Assembly (NCBI GenBank): GCA_963693315.1
Contig: OY856187.1
Span: 381,661,460-381,725,459 of the forward strand
Source of the DNA: Diogma glabrata
Lineage: Eukaryota > Arthropoda > Insecta > Diptera > Cylindrotomidae
Length of the DNA stretch: 64,000 nucleotides
Direction of reading: 5' to 3'
A model generated the notes under the pieces. That model had not been told where the DNA came from. It did not search any database and was given only the letters and a program-made list of their open reading frames with translations. A program made the position numbers and the translations under genes. Shown one piece after another: positions 21,017 to 32,225 of this stretch. How positions within the stretch are numbered: the first letter of the stretch is position 1; each line of letters starts with the position of its first letter.

Positions 21017-22113
21017 TTAGGAATTTATTTGATTTATGGAACGGCTTAAGGTGATTATGATCGGCACATGGTCTGATCCCAATCCAATTTCAGTTCTCCA
21101 TTCTGCAACTGGCATTAGTGATATACTGGCAAGGGAGATATCTGGAGAAGAATATGAGTTGTTTGTTACCCTTGTCGGTTGTGGTTCGTTGAGGACTCCA
21201 AAATTGGAGTCGTCAATTTGATCAGCAATGCTTTCACCTCGTGGACCAGTGTTTAGATGTGAGTGCCATAGATCATGGTGCGCGTTCACATCTCCGAGAA
21301 TTAGACAGTCTTTGATATAAAATAAATGTCCTATGGACGGCTCATAACCTATATCACAGCTGCTTACTGGTGGAATATAAATATTGACTAGTGTTATATC
21401 CGTATTTCCGGATGTTATTATAATTCCTTGTTGTTCTAGGTGTTTGTCAGTTCCCGGTACTGCAGGTAGTTTGGCTGTATGGTAAATAACACTTTTGTGA
21501 ATGATAAAGGCAAGATCACCACCTTTGTCTTTCCCTCTATCAAGCCTTATAATTTTAAAATCACAGATACTATCACTAATCTTAGATCTAACATTTAATT
21601 TTGTTTCTTGGAGAAACGTGACTAGAATATTGCTATTGCACATATAGTTTATTATATTGTCGATCTTATTCGTGAGACTGTTGCAATTTAGTTGCATAAT
21701 TTTTACATCACTCGGAGTTTCCGGTAGCTTGTTCATTCGTAATGTGTTTTGTTGTGGACTCGTGTTGGTATTTTGACTTGATGCTTGACAACATGGCGCT
21801 ATGTAGTTCTTGGTCCATTGCTTATGTGTGACAAGACCTGAGCAGTTCTTGGGGTGGCACCAATTCTTGCAGGTATTACACTGAATAGATGTTGTGTTTG
21901 CCCTTAAGATGTTTTTACATATTGTACAGTGCCATGTTTTAGTTGGTCCCGGCTTTGTTTCAATACCAGCCATGACGAGGAGTATTTGAAGCAGTGAGGC
22001 CAGTGACAGCTGCTTCTTTACCAAAAAAAAAATGGAGCGTTGGATTTGCACCTTCCGTCGAAATTGTTGTGATGGTCCTTGGCGAGTGCTTCTGGGGCGT
22101 AGACCCGTCCATC
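21017..22113 (-). pseudogene. LINE A1 N-terminal ORF: degenerate 2A, zinc finger, APE endonuclease
   Basis: One open frame covers a hydrophobic stretch LLQILLVMAGIETKPGP, in which the 2A core N-P-G-P reads K-P-G-P. It then has a C4/HC zinc finger (WHCTICK, IQCNTCKNWCH), and an APE endonuclease with MQLNCNSL, FLQETKLN, LILGDVNAHHDLW and GLGSDHVPI. The frame stays open past the 5' end of the element into the neighbouring A fragment, so the real start is uncertain. Compared with copy A2 about 14 bp near 22075 are missing, which changes the first frame. Confidence 0.8.
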
Positions 22114-22940
22114 TTCCTTCGTCAGGTCTGTTGGTTTCTCTGGACAATTGAAAAGGTGGTTAGCATCATGTGGCGTGCCCTGACATGTAGGACACTTGTC
22201 AACAATTTACTGGTCAATTCTACACATGTAGTTATTTAAGATGCGTGACCAACCGGATCTTAACTGCGCTAGGATGGTTCTGGTGCTGCGTGGCAGTTTC
22301 ACCTCTTAGACAGCGACTTGTGGTGGCTTGCTGTTAAGAACTCCATTCGGGCGTAGTTCTTTATTGTGTCTTTAACAGCTTTGCTATGTATATTTTTTAG
22401 CCCCGTCTTATACGTAGGCTCGTCGATGATACTGATGACTTGATTGTTTTTAACATCTTGTAGGAAGCATTTTGCAGTCCTTATGTCTCTAGGTGGTGTT
22501 GTCATGCATGTTATGTATTGGTATGTTATGTATTGCAGGGGTGTTGCTATTTATGACAGGCCCAAAGATATTGTTTGGTAAGAATTTCATTATGTTCACG
22601 GACCGGCAATATGTTACATTCCTCGTGTAGATGATCTCGGTGGGCCATCAAATGATATCCGGTTGTTGTATGCAAGGCTGCGTTCTGTGTTATTTGTTAC
22701 TTATTCCAGTGGGTTTCAGCGATTTGAGGTGTCCATATGGGAGCAGCGTAATTTATGAAAGGCCTTCCTATTGCTTTATAAGCTGTTATTATAGTGTTTT
22801 TATCTTTACCACACGACTACCCGCTAGAGCTTTTAGTTCGTTATTCCTGTTTTTAAGTTTTGTGTTCACTTGTTGAGCATGAGCGTTGAATTTAAGTAGT
22901 TGATCGAATGTTACCCACAGCAGTTTTCGATTTTTGACTG
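22114..22940 (-). mobile_element. second LINE A fragment, 3'-truncated, fused to A1
   Basis: Family-A sequence from the RT end (about 22940) to the C-terminal region (CPTCQGTPHDANHLFNCPEK...), stopping at GACGAAGGAAGAT, where the 5' end of A1 (GATGGACGGG) begins. The last 80-100 bp of the family and the CAA tail are missing. Both pieces have the same orientation, i.e. a head-to-tail arrangement with a GAAGAT microhomology at the join. Confidence 0.75.
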
Positions 22941-22949
22941 TAGGAATTA

Positions 22950-23355
22950 GACTCACATACCAATCCCTACCATCAAGATTTCTCCAAATTTAATGTTCCT
23001 ACTCGTAATCACTTAAAATGAACGTTTTTAAGCCAAAAATATGAAAATTTGCTATTTTTGACACACATAATGATGTTTTTGACACACTTCCGGTACAGTT
23101 ATCAAACACAACGTCCTTTCGGACCTGTCCCTTGAGTATACCTATTTTTAGAAAAAAAATTTTTCAAATCCCTCCAGCGGTTTTCCTGCAGCGTAGGTAA
23201 TGACGGACGGCCGGCAGACAGACATACATTTTTTTTTTTTTGCTTTTTTCGAATCAGTATGTCCTAAAACGTCGAGAAATGCCAAAAAAAAGGGGGTAAG
23301 AATTTTACTTTTGGCTCATGAATGTAAAACTTAGGTCTTTCAGACCGAAGTAATT
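22950..23355 (+). repeat. dispersed repeat R, copy 1
   Basis: About 400 bp from TCACATACCAATCCCTACC to GGTCTTTCAGACCGAAG, present in reverse orientation at 54872-55290. It includes a conserved GC-rich core (CTCCAGCGGTTTTCCTGCAGCG, GACGGACGGCCGGCAGACAGACAT) and two GACACAC motifs. No coding capacity is apparent; probably a non-autonomous element. Confidence 0.8.
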
Positions 23356-25072
23356 ACTAGATAAAGTTCAGTTATTCTATTATAATAAAAAAAAGAATTA
23401 ATGTTTGAATCTGAGACTGCGTTCCAATTGATGCTAAATTGTACTAAACGTGCTAAATCAATTTAGTCAACTATTTTATTTTGTTTCTAAATATTTTTGA
23501 AGAAATTCATACGTTAAATAATATCTGACCACTTGATTACATTAATTTAAAGTAAAGTTCGGTAATTTTGTGATATTAAATTTAGATTTAGCAGTTTAGT
23601 ACAATTTAGCAGCTAATTGGAACCCAGGGTGAATCTTTTTTCAATATAGTACAAACCAAAATCTTACAACCTGAATTTACTTTTTTTAAATTAGTACCTT
23701 AAGCACCTTAAATATAAAATATTCGTTTTTGAAACTCTATAAATATCCATAGAAACCATGTAAATAAAGTAGATGCTGATTCAGGAATTTTCCTGGAGTA
23801 AAAAAATTAGTTGCCACTTGCCGCATAAATCGACATTTTAAAATCAGATTTCTTTAGGAACCAATTTTGAGATGGTAAAAGCTGTTTTGAATTTTGTCAT
23901 TCGAATTAAGTTATTTGTGACTAAACTCAAGAGTTATAAAATGGATGGGGGTTATTTCATCTGTAACTGGGACCATGTAACATATTTAAACTGGGACCTA
24001 TGCTAGTTGTGTATGGTATTCGAAACCAAAATTGAAGTCAATAATACCGGAAATATTTCTTTTAAGGTCAAATTTGAAATAGCACCACAACTAAACAGAG
24101 ATGATTATACTCGTTGACTGTTGTGTCACGCATAAGCTATTCAAAGGATGTGATAAGAAATATCAAAGGATGTGATAAGAAATATCAAAGGATTTGATTT
24201 TTTTTACTCATTTGTAAAAACTAAAAAGAGTTTTATCAGAGTCAGTCTGAACTCAAGATAACACTTATGTGCTTCAATAGCGTTGTCACATGCAGTTAGT
24301 AATATTTGTAAGACTGCACTGTAATGATGCAACCTTTGCATCAAAGCGAAGCAATATAGCACAATTTTGGTCACGTGTTATTTTATAACACGGTTCAAAG
24401 CTAGAAGATAAAATAAAGTAGTCAGTGGACAATTAAAACAACCTTCTTTTTGAAAGAATTCTAATAATTCATCGAATCATTTGTTTAAATTATCATGCAA
24501 TCGACAATTATCATTATCAAGGATTTATTAGTAAACAAAACTATTCGCTTATGTAACGTAAAGTTGTATTTTGAATTGTATTTAAAAATTTCTAGAAAAG
24601 TTCTTATATTATTTGCATATTGATTGAAAATTTATTATAGTTTAACGATGGACGATTTAAAATAAAAATTTGTGAGAAAAATAATAGAATCCATTTCCAG
24701 AGGTCGGGTGGTTTAATAGATGGGATTTAAAACTCTGTTGACTTAATCTCTTGAACATATTTGAAAATCTAATGACATTCGGTTATCATATTCCTAAATC
24801 CAACGATACTTATTTTTTACAACAGTTTTTGTTGATATCCGGTAATTATGGTCGAAAAGGTCAGTTCAATCGAATTAAAATAGGTCACAAGTAGAATGTG
24901 ATAAATGAAATAGTCGCCCAATAGCGATAGGTTAACCTGACTTGGGCCCAAAAACAAAGGTTGAAATTTGAACATTAAATCAATCGAGTATTTGCAGATG
25001 AAGCTTAATGACTTTAGATTAATGTCATTTTTCGTTGCTATAATAGCTTAGATTTCATCAATTTCATATTTA
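23356..25072. other. AT-rich stretch without recognisable gene
   Basis: No gene found. It contains a 22-bp tandem repeat, TCAAAGGATGTGATAAGAAA plus TA, two and a half copies at 24141-24195. The remainder looks like intergenic DNA. Confidence 0.5.
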
Positions 25073-25449
25073 TTTATTTATTTATTTATTTACAGCCATC
25101 CATATATTAATAAATTTGGCTAATACATCAATGAGAAAAAATTACAATAGTTACAAAAATTACAATTAAATTTACTATAAAATAAAATTATTAAAAGTAC
25201 CTAAGCTAAAAAGTCTAAAGGTTATTTACAGATCTTTTAAAAACACTTCTCGATATCATGAAATCAAAGCATTCAAAGACTTTATTAAAGATTCTTAGAC
25301 AGTTGTTAATTGATTCATTAGAGCCATAATTAGTACTACTGAAATTAATTGCAAAAAATATACCACGTTGGCGAAGCTGCCGAGATGGAACAAATATATC
25401 GAAATAATACAATAAATTTGAGCAATCGATCCGATAACACAAAACATCT

Positions 25450-27879
25450 CTAGCAAAAATCGCACAAGCGAAGGGAGGTTCTTCTCTTATACAGCGTCTT
25501 CAAAGTCAAAAGCTCTAATCGACTTGCATAAGGTTCTAAAGAAAACTGACAAGTTTTATTTGAAGGTAATCTATTCAGAGCAAAAATAAGAAACCTTTTC
25601 TGCACGCTTTCAATTCGTGTCGAATGGATAACATACAGTGGATTCCAGATTACAGAACCATATTCCAAAATTGATCTGACATATGCACAATAAAGTGTTT
25701 TGAGCGTTAATGGATCACAGAAATCTTTAGTATTACGTTTGATGAACCCTAGCATTGAATTAGCTCGTCCAATCATAAAATCAAAATGATCATTAAATGA
25801 GTATGAAGCTGTGAAAATAATACCTAAATCTTTGAACTTATATACCCGTTCTAAACTATTATTGCAGAAATGATAACTAACTAAGATAGGTAATTTATTT
25901 TTAAAAATTGACATAATTTTACATTTAGAGATATTCAAAAACAGCTCATTTTCTACAGTCCAAATATGTAATCTATTCAAATCACTTTGGAAATTAATTG
26001 TATTAGTGATTGATTTTATAGTAATATAGGCTTTCATATCATCTGCATATAATAGAAATTTAAGAAATTTAAAACAGTGACAAACATCATTAATAAATAA
26101 AATGAAAAGCAAAGGCCCAAGATGACTACCTTGCGGTACACCAGAAGTTACTTTAAAAGTCGTAGAACAATAATTACCAATTTTGACATTCTGCGTACGC
26201 TGGGATAGATACGATGAAATCCATTTAATAGGAATCATTTCACAATCAAGTTTGTCAAGCTTGAGTAATAATTTTGGGTGTTTAACCTTATCAAACGCAC
26301 TGCTAAAATCAGTGTATACAACATCAACTTGCTCAAAGTTTTGCAGTGCATCTGAGATATAACGCGAGAATAACACTAAATTAGTGGCAGATAAAAAACC
26401 ATGTTGTTCTGGAGCAATAAACTTTTTAATATGAAATTCCAAAAAATGTTTAACTAGTTTTTCAAAAAACTTCGGCAACACTGAAATTAAAGCAATACCT
26501 CTGTATTTACTAATATCATCACGCTTACCAGATTTGAAAATTGGCCTTATGAAAGACAGCTTCCAAGTTTCTGGAAATATACCGGTGGATAAGCTCTTGT
26601 TGAAAATTAACATTAGAGGACCAGCCACAGAACATGAGCAACTCTTGAATAGGATAGGAGGCAAGCCATCTGGCCCAGCACCTTTAGAGATGTCAAGTTC
26701 ATTCAATCCCTCAATGATTTCATCCATGGAAAATTGCAAGTGATTGTAAGGACTACCAGATGAGGAGCAAGTAAATGGGGAGTTTGAATCGCCATCTTCC
26801 GAGCAGTACACTGTTTTAAAATAGGACGCAAATAAATTACAGATATCTTCAGGGTTTGAAGCATAAACATCATTTAAGTTCATAGTCTTAGGATAGCCAT
26901 TAGTTTTTCGCTTTGAGTCGATAAATGACCAAAAGTTCTTAGGATTAATTGAAATTTCTGATTCAATCTGCAACATATATGATTTATACAAAAAATTATT
27001 CAAAGTTTTAAATTCATTACGACGAATACAAAAAGTAGAGTAAGCAGAAGTGGTTTGGTTGTTCTTGTAAAATTTTTGTGCTTTATCACCGCGATTTCTT
27101 AGATTAATTAACTTTTTATTAAACCATGGTTCCCGATATGACTCAATACTATGACAAACAGGAACAAATTTATTTATCCCGTTTTTTAAAATTTCATCAA
27201 ATTTACATACACAATCATTTACATTAAGACCGTTAAATAAAGAAAACCAATCAATGGAATTCAAGAACAAATTAAAAGAACTATAATCACCCTTAGAAAA
27301 ATTAAAATACGGAAATGAATTATCAATATTTTCAACACAGTCAATAAAATTTAATTCCAATTGTAACGGTTTATGATAAATACTAGAGCAGCCCGCTAAA
27401 TCCTCACATAAAGAGACTGCAAGCTGATCACATGAAGAAAAAATGAGATCCAACATTCTATTTTGATTGTTAAAGATGCGATTATACTGTTTAAGTCCAA
27501 AACTAGTAAGATTATCTAAAAATTCATTAGACATTTCATTGGTTGACGTAGACGAAAATTCGTCTTCATTCACCCAAAACCATTCAATAAGTGGTAAATT
27601 AAAGTCACCAAGTACAATAATTTCATCCGATTCATCCATTAAAGTTAAAACTGTGGCAACTGAATCAATTAGTTTCATGTAAGTTTCACGTGAACTCCTT
27701 GGAGGAATATAGGCTGCACACAAATAAATCCATTTCCGGCCACACTTGATTTTAACAGCTAGAAACTCAAGCTCGCTAGTTGACGTATACACGACAGCAG
27801 ATTGGAGATTGGCTTTAATTGCAATTAAAATTCCACCACCCTTTAGTTCTTCACATATATATCTATCCCGACGAAACAC
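25450..27879 (-). CDS. LINE G ORF2: APE endonuclease C-part and RT (809 codons)
   Basis: Endonuclease motifs are GGGILIAI, IIVLGDFNLPLIEW and a position where S-D-H is expected but CSSIYHKPLQ is read, so the catalytic Asp seems lost. The RT carries GAGPDGLPPILFK, KYRGIALISVLPK, HGFLSATNL, TDFSSAFDKVKH, SGVPQGSHLGPLLFILFIND and the YADD box (26038-26049), followed by the thumb (RVYKFKDLGIIF) and a C-terminal domain (RIESVQKRFLIFAL, RRTSLRLCDFC). All RT motifs are present and the frame is open over 2.4 kb. The N-terminal endonuclease part is shifted into the next frame at about 27880. Confidence 0.88.
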   Translation of the reverse strand: MFRRDRYICEELKGGGILIAIKANLQSAVVYTSTSELEFLAVKIKCGRKWIYLCAAYIPPRSSRETYMKLIDSVATVLTLMDESDEIIVLGDFNLPLIEWFWVNEDEFSSTSTNEMSNEFLDNLTSFGLKQYNRIFNNQNRMLDLIFSSCDQLAVSLCEDLAGCSSIYHKPLQLELNFIDCVENIDNSFPYFNFSKGDYSSFNLFLNSIDWFSLFNGLNVNDCVCKFDEILKNGINKFVPVCHSIESYREPWFNKKLINLRNRGDKAQKFYKNNQTTSAYSTFCIRRNEFKTLNNFLYKSYMLQIESEISINPKNFWSFIDSKRKTNGYPKTMNLNDVYASNPEDICNLFASYFKTVYCSEDGDSNSPFTCSSSGSPYNHLQFSMDEIIEGLNELDISKGAGPDGLPPILFKSCSCSVAGPLMLIFNKSLSTGIFPETWKLSFIRPIFKSGKRDDISKYRGIALISVLPKFFEKLVKHFLEFHIKKFIAPEQHGFLSATNLVLFSRYISDALQNFEQVDVVYTDFSSAFDKVKHPKLLLKLDKLDCEMIPIKWISSYLSQRTQNVKIGNYCSTTFKVTSGVPQGSHLGPLLFILFINDVCHCFKFLKFLLYADDMKAYITIKSITNTINFQSDLNRLHIWTVENELFLNISKCKIMSIFKNKLPILVSYHFCNNSLERVYKFKDLGIIFTASYSFNDHFDFMIGRANSMLGFIKRNTKDFCDPLTLKTLYCAYVRSILEYGSVIWNPLYVIHSTRIESVQKRFLIFALNRLPSNKTCQFSLEPYASRLELLTLKTLYKRRTSLRLCDFC

Positions 27880-28121
27880 TAAATAGTTTTCAGGAAAAAT
27901 TCTTCGGAGTTAAAGCTGCATGTCAGTGAGGTTTCGACTAAAGCAACAACATCAAAATTGGTATTCAAAGCGGACATATAAATTTTATCAGCCTTGGATC
28001 GAATACCACTAGAGTTGTTGAAATGAATTTGAAGAATATTTTTACATGTATGATTTAGATCTAAAAAAGCATTATAATATTGACCGGCAGCATTATCATC
28101 TCTTACGACGCTGGATCGCAA
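27879..28121 (-). pseudogene. N-terminal endonuclease part of LINE G ORF2
   Basis: ILQIHFNNSSGIRSKADKI carries the conserved Asn and FDVVALVETSL the catalytic Glu of APE endonucleases. It ends at a stop where the following frame takes over, so a single frameshift near 27880-27900 separates it from the rest of ORF2. It overlaps the end of ORF1 by about 19 bp. Confidence 0.8.
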
Positions 28122-28600
28122 AAGTTGTTTCGTTCCAAGTTTTTTGAAGAAGATGATGTTTTAGGACGATCGATAAACTGACGAACCAAAACACCTCTAG
28201 GCCAGATGGTAGCGTTTAGTGCCAAATCAAATAAATCCTCAGTAAGACCGATCTTGAATGAAATAAAATTTAAGCGACTGAGTTCAACATTTCTCGGTGT
28301 CAATGGACGAATAGAAAATTTCTTATTATCGTCAATGTTTATCTTGCTCTTGATGTAGGATACCAAGTCATCAATTTTAGTGTTCGGATCAAGTCTGGTG
28401 ACATATAGATGCTTATAGTGAATTGTTTCCACAGAGCGAATCGTCTCATTCATAGACGCAGTGCCAACTATTCCATCATATTCAGTATTACCCTGATAAG
28501 ACAGCAATTTATGTGGAGGCCGATTGATATTAATTCTTTTACTCACATGACGATCAGACTGTGACGACAAATTAGCCTGAGACTTGTTGGAGACAATCAT
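28103..28600 (-). pseudogene. LINE G ORF1, C-terminal part
   Basis: 165 codons; the middle reads HYKHLYVTRLDPNTKIDDLVSYIK and later SFKIGLTEDLFDLALNATIWP, the C-terminal domain seen in ORF1 of several insect Jockey-like LINEs (RNA-binding). It ends with FIDRPKTSSSSKN. The N-terminal gag-like half is absent, in line with 5' truncation. Confidence 0.6.
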
Positions 28601-28822
28601 ATTTAAAAACCTACCTCTTTCTCTCTGTTGTTTACATTCCTTTTCCTTGGGACCTTTCTATATAAGTCAACTGTCTAATCCGGTTGGATTTAATGAATCC
28701 GAGTAGGACGACAGTTTTTCAATTAATTTAGTTTAACCTCTCTAATCTGTCATCAACAAGTTTTACTAAATCTATAATCTATAATAATAAATAGTGTTCC
28801 TGATTTCTCGACTTTTAAATTT

Positions 28823-29924
28823 CTCGAGAAAGAAAACTAGAAATACATATTTCTCGAGAAATCTCGAGATCTCGAGAAATATATTTTCCTAGAATTCTTT
28901 GTTTATTTATAACGTCAAATTGAAAACCAATGTATCTTTACACTTATTTTTTAACTATGCATATTAAATGAAACATTTTTTTTAATTGTAAATAATAAAT
29001 TTAATAATTCCGAACAAGTTCCATTTACGGGGTTTAAGACCAAATTATCCGATTCAGTGATATTACGATATATTTGAAGATCCATAAATCTTTTGTTGTT
29101 GACGTCAGTCCATTCGTCTAGGGATGTGATGAAATTTTTGGTACTGTTTTCAATAAATTAATTTTATTTAGCAACTAAAGCTTTTAGTTTCGAAAAACTT
29201 AATGATTAGTTCTTTTATATTTGAAGAATTTTTCGGAAAATTGTTTGTCGAATAAAGCTGTTTTTTGTAATTCTGTGGAAAGAAAACCCATCAACAGCCA
29301 CTAATTGAGCAATTGCTTCACTCATCGACGGACACTGCCTTGACATGAATTTATCGATATTTTGCATATCACTGTTGATTTGCATATCACTGAATACTTC
29401 TTCCACCTGTGCCCGACTCTGGCTGTTTTCTTTTCAAAGAATGTATGGCATTGAAATGTCGGTGAAGACCAGTAGTTGCAGATCCTTACATAATATCGTT
29501 TTACCACAAATATTGCAGTTTTAATGAATCCTTATTGATTTTGGTAAAATGTTTCCAAACATCATCGTATTGATTTGGGTTGAAATTTGATGAAGGTGGT
29601 TAAATTTTTTAAAACAATTTCACTTACTATATATATGTTGTTTCTTGAAATTTTTTGGTTTTTCATTGTTTTGCATTTCATACAAAATGTCAAACTATTG
29701 CAACAAATGCAATAGTGCATAACTCTACCTTACCGTAATTTTAGTTCTCTTTTGTTCCGAAAAGCGCAAACATTTATATTTTTGATTGTTTTTAGCAAAT
29801 TCGACGTTTAATATTTTAAATAAAGGAAACATATTTTTCTCGAGAAAAATAAAAATTTTCTCGAGAAATGGAGATTAGATTTTTGTTAAATTTCTCGAGA
29901 AATTCTCGAGAAATATTTCTCGAG
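28823..29924. repeat. subterminal TTCTCGAGAA palindromes of the hAT element
   Basis: CTCGAG within TTTCTCGAGAAA-like contexts at 28823, 28853, 28863, 28871 (left cluster) and 29839, 29860, 29894, 29905, 29919 (right cluster). hAT transposases bind short subterminal repeats, so these are likely binding sites (inference). Confidence 0.8.
29040..29507 (-). pseudogene. hAT transposase fragment
   Basis: On the minus strand 29215-29406 reads PSMSEAIAQLVAVDGFSFHRITKN, the segment after the BED finger in hAT transposases. Further on (about 29040-29130, another frame) are DEWTDVNNKRF-like and NITESDNLVL segments, the start of the catalytic domain. Stops and shifts are frequent; the large C-terminal dimerisation domain is missing. 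Confidence 0.6.
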
Positions 29925-29935
29925 AATAAACACTA

Positions 29936-30839
29936 CACAGAAAAAAATGATTGCTAATATTAAACGAAACTTGCTTAATTCAATCATCTTTGTACATTGA
30001 TTTTCAACCTACTAAGCATGTTTCTTGAATTAAAATTCTGCTGGAATAATACCAGAAATAAATATTTTCTTTATTTAAGAAATGTAGTTTAAAAACTTAA
30101 AAGGTTGAGATGTATTAAAACAAGCAACTTATATTCAATTTGAGTGGAAAAAGTTACTAAAATTAAGTAATCGGCTGGCTTGAATTAAGCACAAATTCTA
30201 TAAATATTATACAACTTTAAATTGAGAAACTGTTTTTCTTAAATTTAGCAATGTTTTCGCTTGAAATAAGAGTTTATTTCTTAAGAAGAAATGGTATTCA
30301 AAGAAATGGTTTCTTCATTATAGCATGTTTTAGTCATAGCAGTCATAAATTTTGTGGTGGAACACAGGCAGAAATAAGCTGGCTTACATTAAGAAATGCA
30401 TTTCTCAATACAAGAATTGCCTTGTTTAAAGGAAAATCAATCAATTTATTGATTTTTCTTTGAACTTAAAAAAGTTTATCATTTTCATCAGGGCTACCCG
30501 ATTAGATAAACTATCCAAAAATCTTAACGGTTATAAACCAAAATAGGTCTACAGTTTTAGCGAAGTATAAGAAACCAAAAATTTACATAAACATATTATT
30601 TAGATAAATTTTCTTAATTTAAGTAAACGTCGACTTAAATAAAAAAAATTTTAAAATTACACTAATGCTATTGCTATGCTTGATTTGATTATTGAAATCT
30701 TAATTTAAGAAATGTAATAATAATTTATATGAAGAAAAGCTTGCTTAATTCGATGATTCAATTTATTGTTTCAAGCAAAAACTCATTCTTGTATTGAGAA
30801 ATGCATTTCTTAATGTAAGCCAGGTTATTTCTTTCTGTG
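29936..30839. mobile_element. TA-flanked non-autonomous element (904 bp) in the hAT terminus
   Basis: Ends CACAGAAAAAAAT (29936) and, as reverse complement, CACAGAAAGAAAT (30839), with TA on both sides (29934-29935, 30840-30841). Internally, about 54 bp at 30362-30416 are repeated inverted at 30786-30839 (CTTACATTAAGAAATGCATT core). It has no transposase and would depend on a Tc1/mariner-like enzyme. Confidence 0.65.
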
Positions 30840-30849
30840 TAATAATAAA

Positions 30850-31509
30850 ATAAAGTGCTTGTCTGTTTGCGTGCGCTCTCCAGCGAGATCTGGAGCACAC
30901 AGGAGTCTGAAATCTTGTCAGGAGAAGGCCATTAACAGGTACTAATGCACCTCGGAGCCGAAATTTTAAAATTTAATTTAGTTTTTTTATAATTAATAAT
31001 TTTAATTTTCCTAATGGTTTGCCTAAATGTATATTATATTTTATACTTGGATTTTATTCAACTTTTACTCAGATCGATCTTTGTTCGATTTTTTTTCCGT
31101 AAAACAGAATTACCATTCAAATGAAAAATTAAAGTATAATGTGACAAACAAATTTATTTAGATGAAAATTATATACATTTATATATTTATTATATACATA
31201 CATGATATAATTATATGCATCCAACACATTACGTTGCAAACAAATATTTCTAAAATGGGCGTTTCTTTTCCTCTTTTTAGAAACATTGATGCATCAAGTT
31301 TTTGCAATGGAACCTTTGTATTGAAGAAAAGTATTATGAACAATAATATCAAAACTACAGGTTGAAAGTGTTTTACTTATTAAGAAAAATATGCGTCCCC
31401 ATTAATTTCAAAAACAAACAAACAATGTAGGTTATTTGAAGAAATCGGTAAAATATATGTAAATATGTCAACAAATGAAGTGATTTGACTGGTTTTAGAT
31501 TAGTATATA
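30850..31509. other. Helitron interior without coding signal
   Basis: A GC-richer patch at 30856-30960 includes the imperfect hairpin GTGCGCTCTCCAG/CTGGAGCACAC. The remainder is AT-rich. No gene recognised. Confidence 0.5.
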
Positions 31510-31745
31510 ATACTGCATTCACAGCGACATAGCAAATTAGTAGATGTAATTTAAATCAGTGCTGTAAACACTTTTTATTTTAAAATCTTGCAACCAATTT
31601 GATATCTAGGCTTACTACCATTACAAACGATTCAAATACTTACGATTCAAATTACAATCTACGTTTTAAACTCATATTAAATATGCCAAGATGCAAATTA
31701 TAATATACTATCTACTAATTTGCTATGTCGCTGTGAATGCGGTAT
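31510..31745. repeat. foldback element with 36-bp arms inside the Helitron
   Basis: Arms 31510-31545 and 31710-31745 (core TTCACAGCGACATAGCAAAT) are inverted with one mismatch. Weaker pairing continues inward (GTAATTTAAATC / GATTCAAATTAC). Probably a MITE. Confidence 0.8.
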
Positions 31746-32225
31746 AAGTCTGGATTTATAAATGATATTATTCTTATTATTATTTTTATATTATACTACA
31801 AATTAGTCTTATTATTATGTTTGTCCAAATTTTTTTTGTAAAACTCTGGCAGAAATATCGAAATAAGACGATGGCCATAAATCGACAAAACCCAAAAAAA
31901 CGAAAACCTTCACTAAAAATTCTGTCATTCTTAGACCGGTTTTTCGATCAAAATCGTGTTTCGTATCAAACATCTGCGCTATGCATATTTAGTCTGCTCT
32001 TCAAAGATTTCTTTCAGTGACATGCTCCATTACTAATAAAAACACACAGAACGCATGTAGAGCATTGGAAATAATTGGTAAAATATATTTGAAAATCCAA
32101 ATTGACTTTATTTAAGATCAGCAAATAATCTGGATAGATTGATAAATGAAATTAGTCAACATGAAATGGTACGATAAAACAGTAAATTTTGGTGAGGTGT
32201 GCCTATTTTGTATCGCAAGTATGAC

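Larger units (their letters stand above)
14374..22113 (-). mobile_element. LINE A, copy A1, split by LINE B
   Basis: The 3' end is at 14374: on the minus strand the sequence ends in GTCGCTACAACAACAACAAC. The C-terminal part runs to about 14960 and the body resumes at about 19272 and reaches the 5' end GATGGACGGGTCTACG at 22113. Joining both parts gives continuous family-A sequence apart from about 40 bp lost at the LINE B insertion site. A full-length copy of the same family on the other strand (44302-47728) shows the gene order: 2A-like peptide, zinc finger, APE endonuclease, RT, C-terminal zinc knuckle. Confidence 0.85.
25073..28625 (-). mobile_element. LINE G, 5'-truncated in ORF1
   Basis: The minus strand ends in a TAAA-repeat tail (25073-25097, read as ATTTATTT on the plus strand). 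A long ORF2 (25450-28121 with one frameshift) and the C-terminal half of ORF1 (28103-28600) precede it. The 5' boundary is estimated near 28625. Gene content (separate ORF1, APE endonuclease, RT without RNase H) fits the Jockey-like LINEs, but the clade is not certain. Confidence 0.85.
28792..29935 (-). mobile_element. hAT element with 8-bp target-site duplication
   Basis: Ends TAGTGTT (28792-28798) and AACACTA (29929-29935). ATAATAAA precedes the left end (28784-28791) and occurs again at 30842-30849, directly behind the element that sits in the right terminal TA: an 8-bp target-site duplication, as expected for hAT. Nine CTCGAG-centred palindromes lie in the subterminal regions. The interior holds a decayed transposase fragment on the minus strand. 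Confidence 0.75.
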
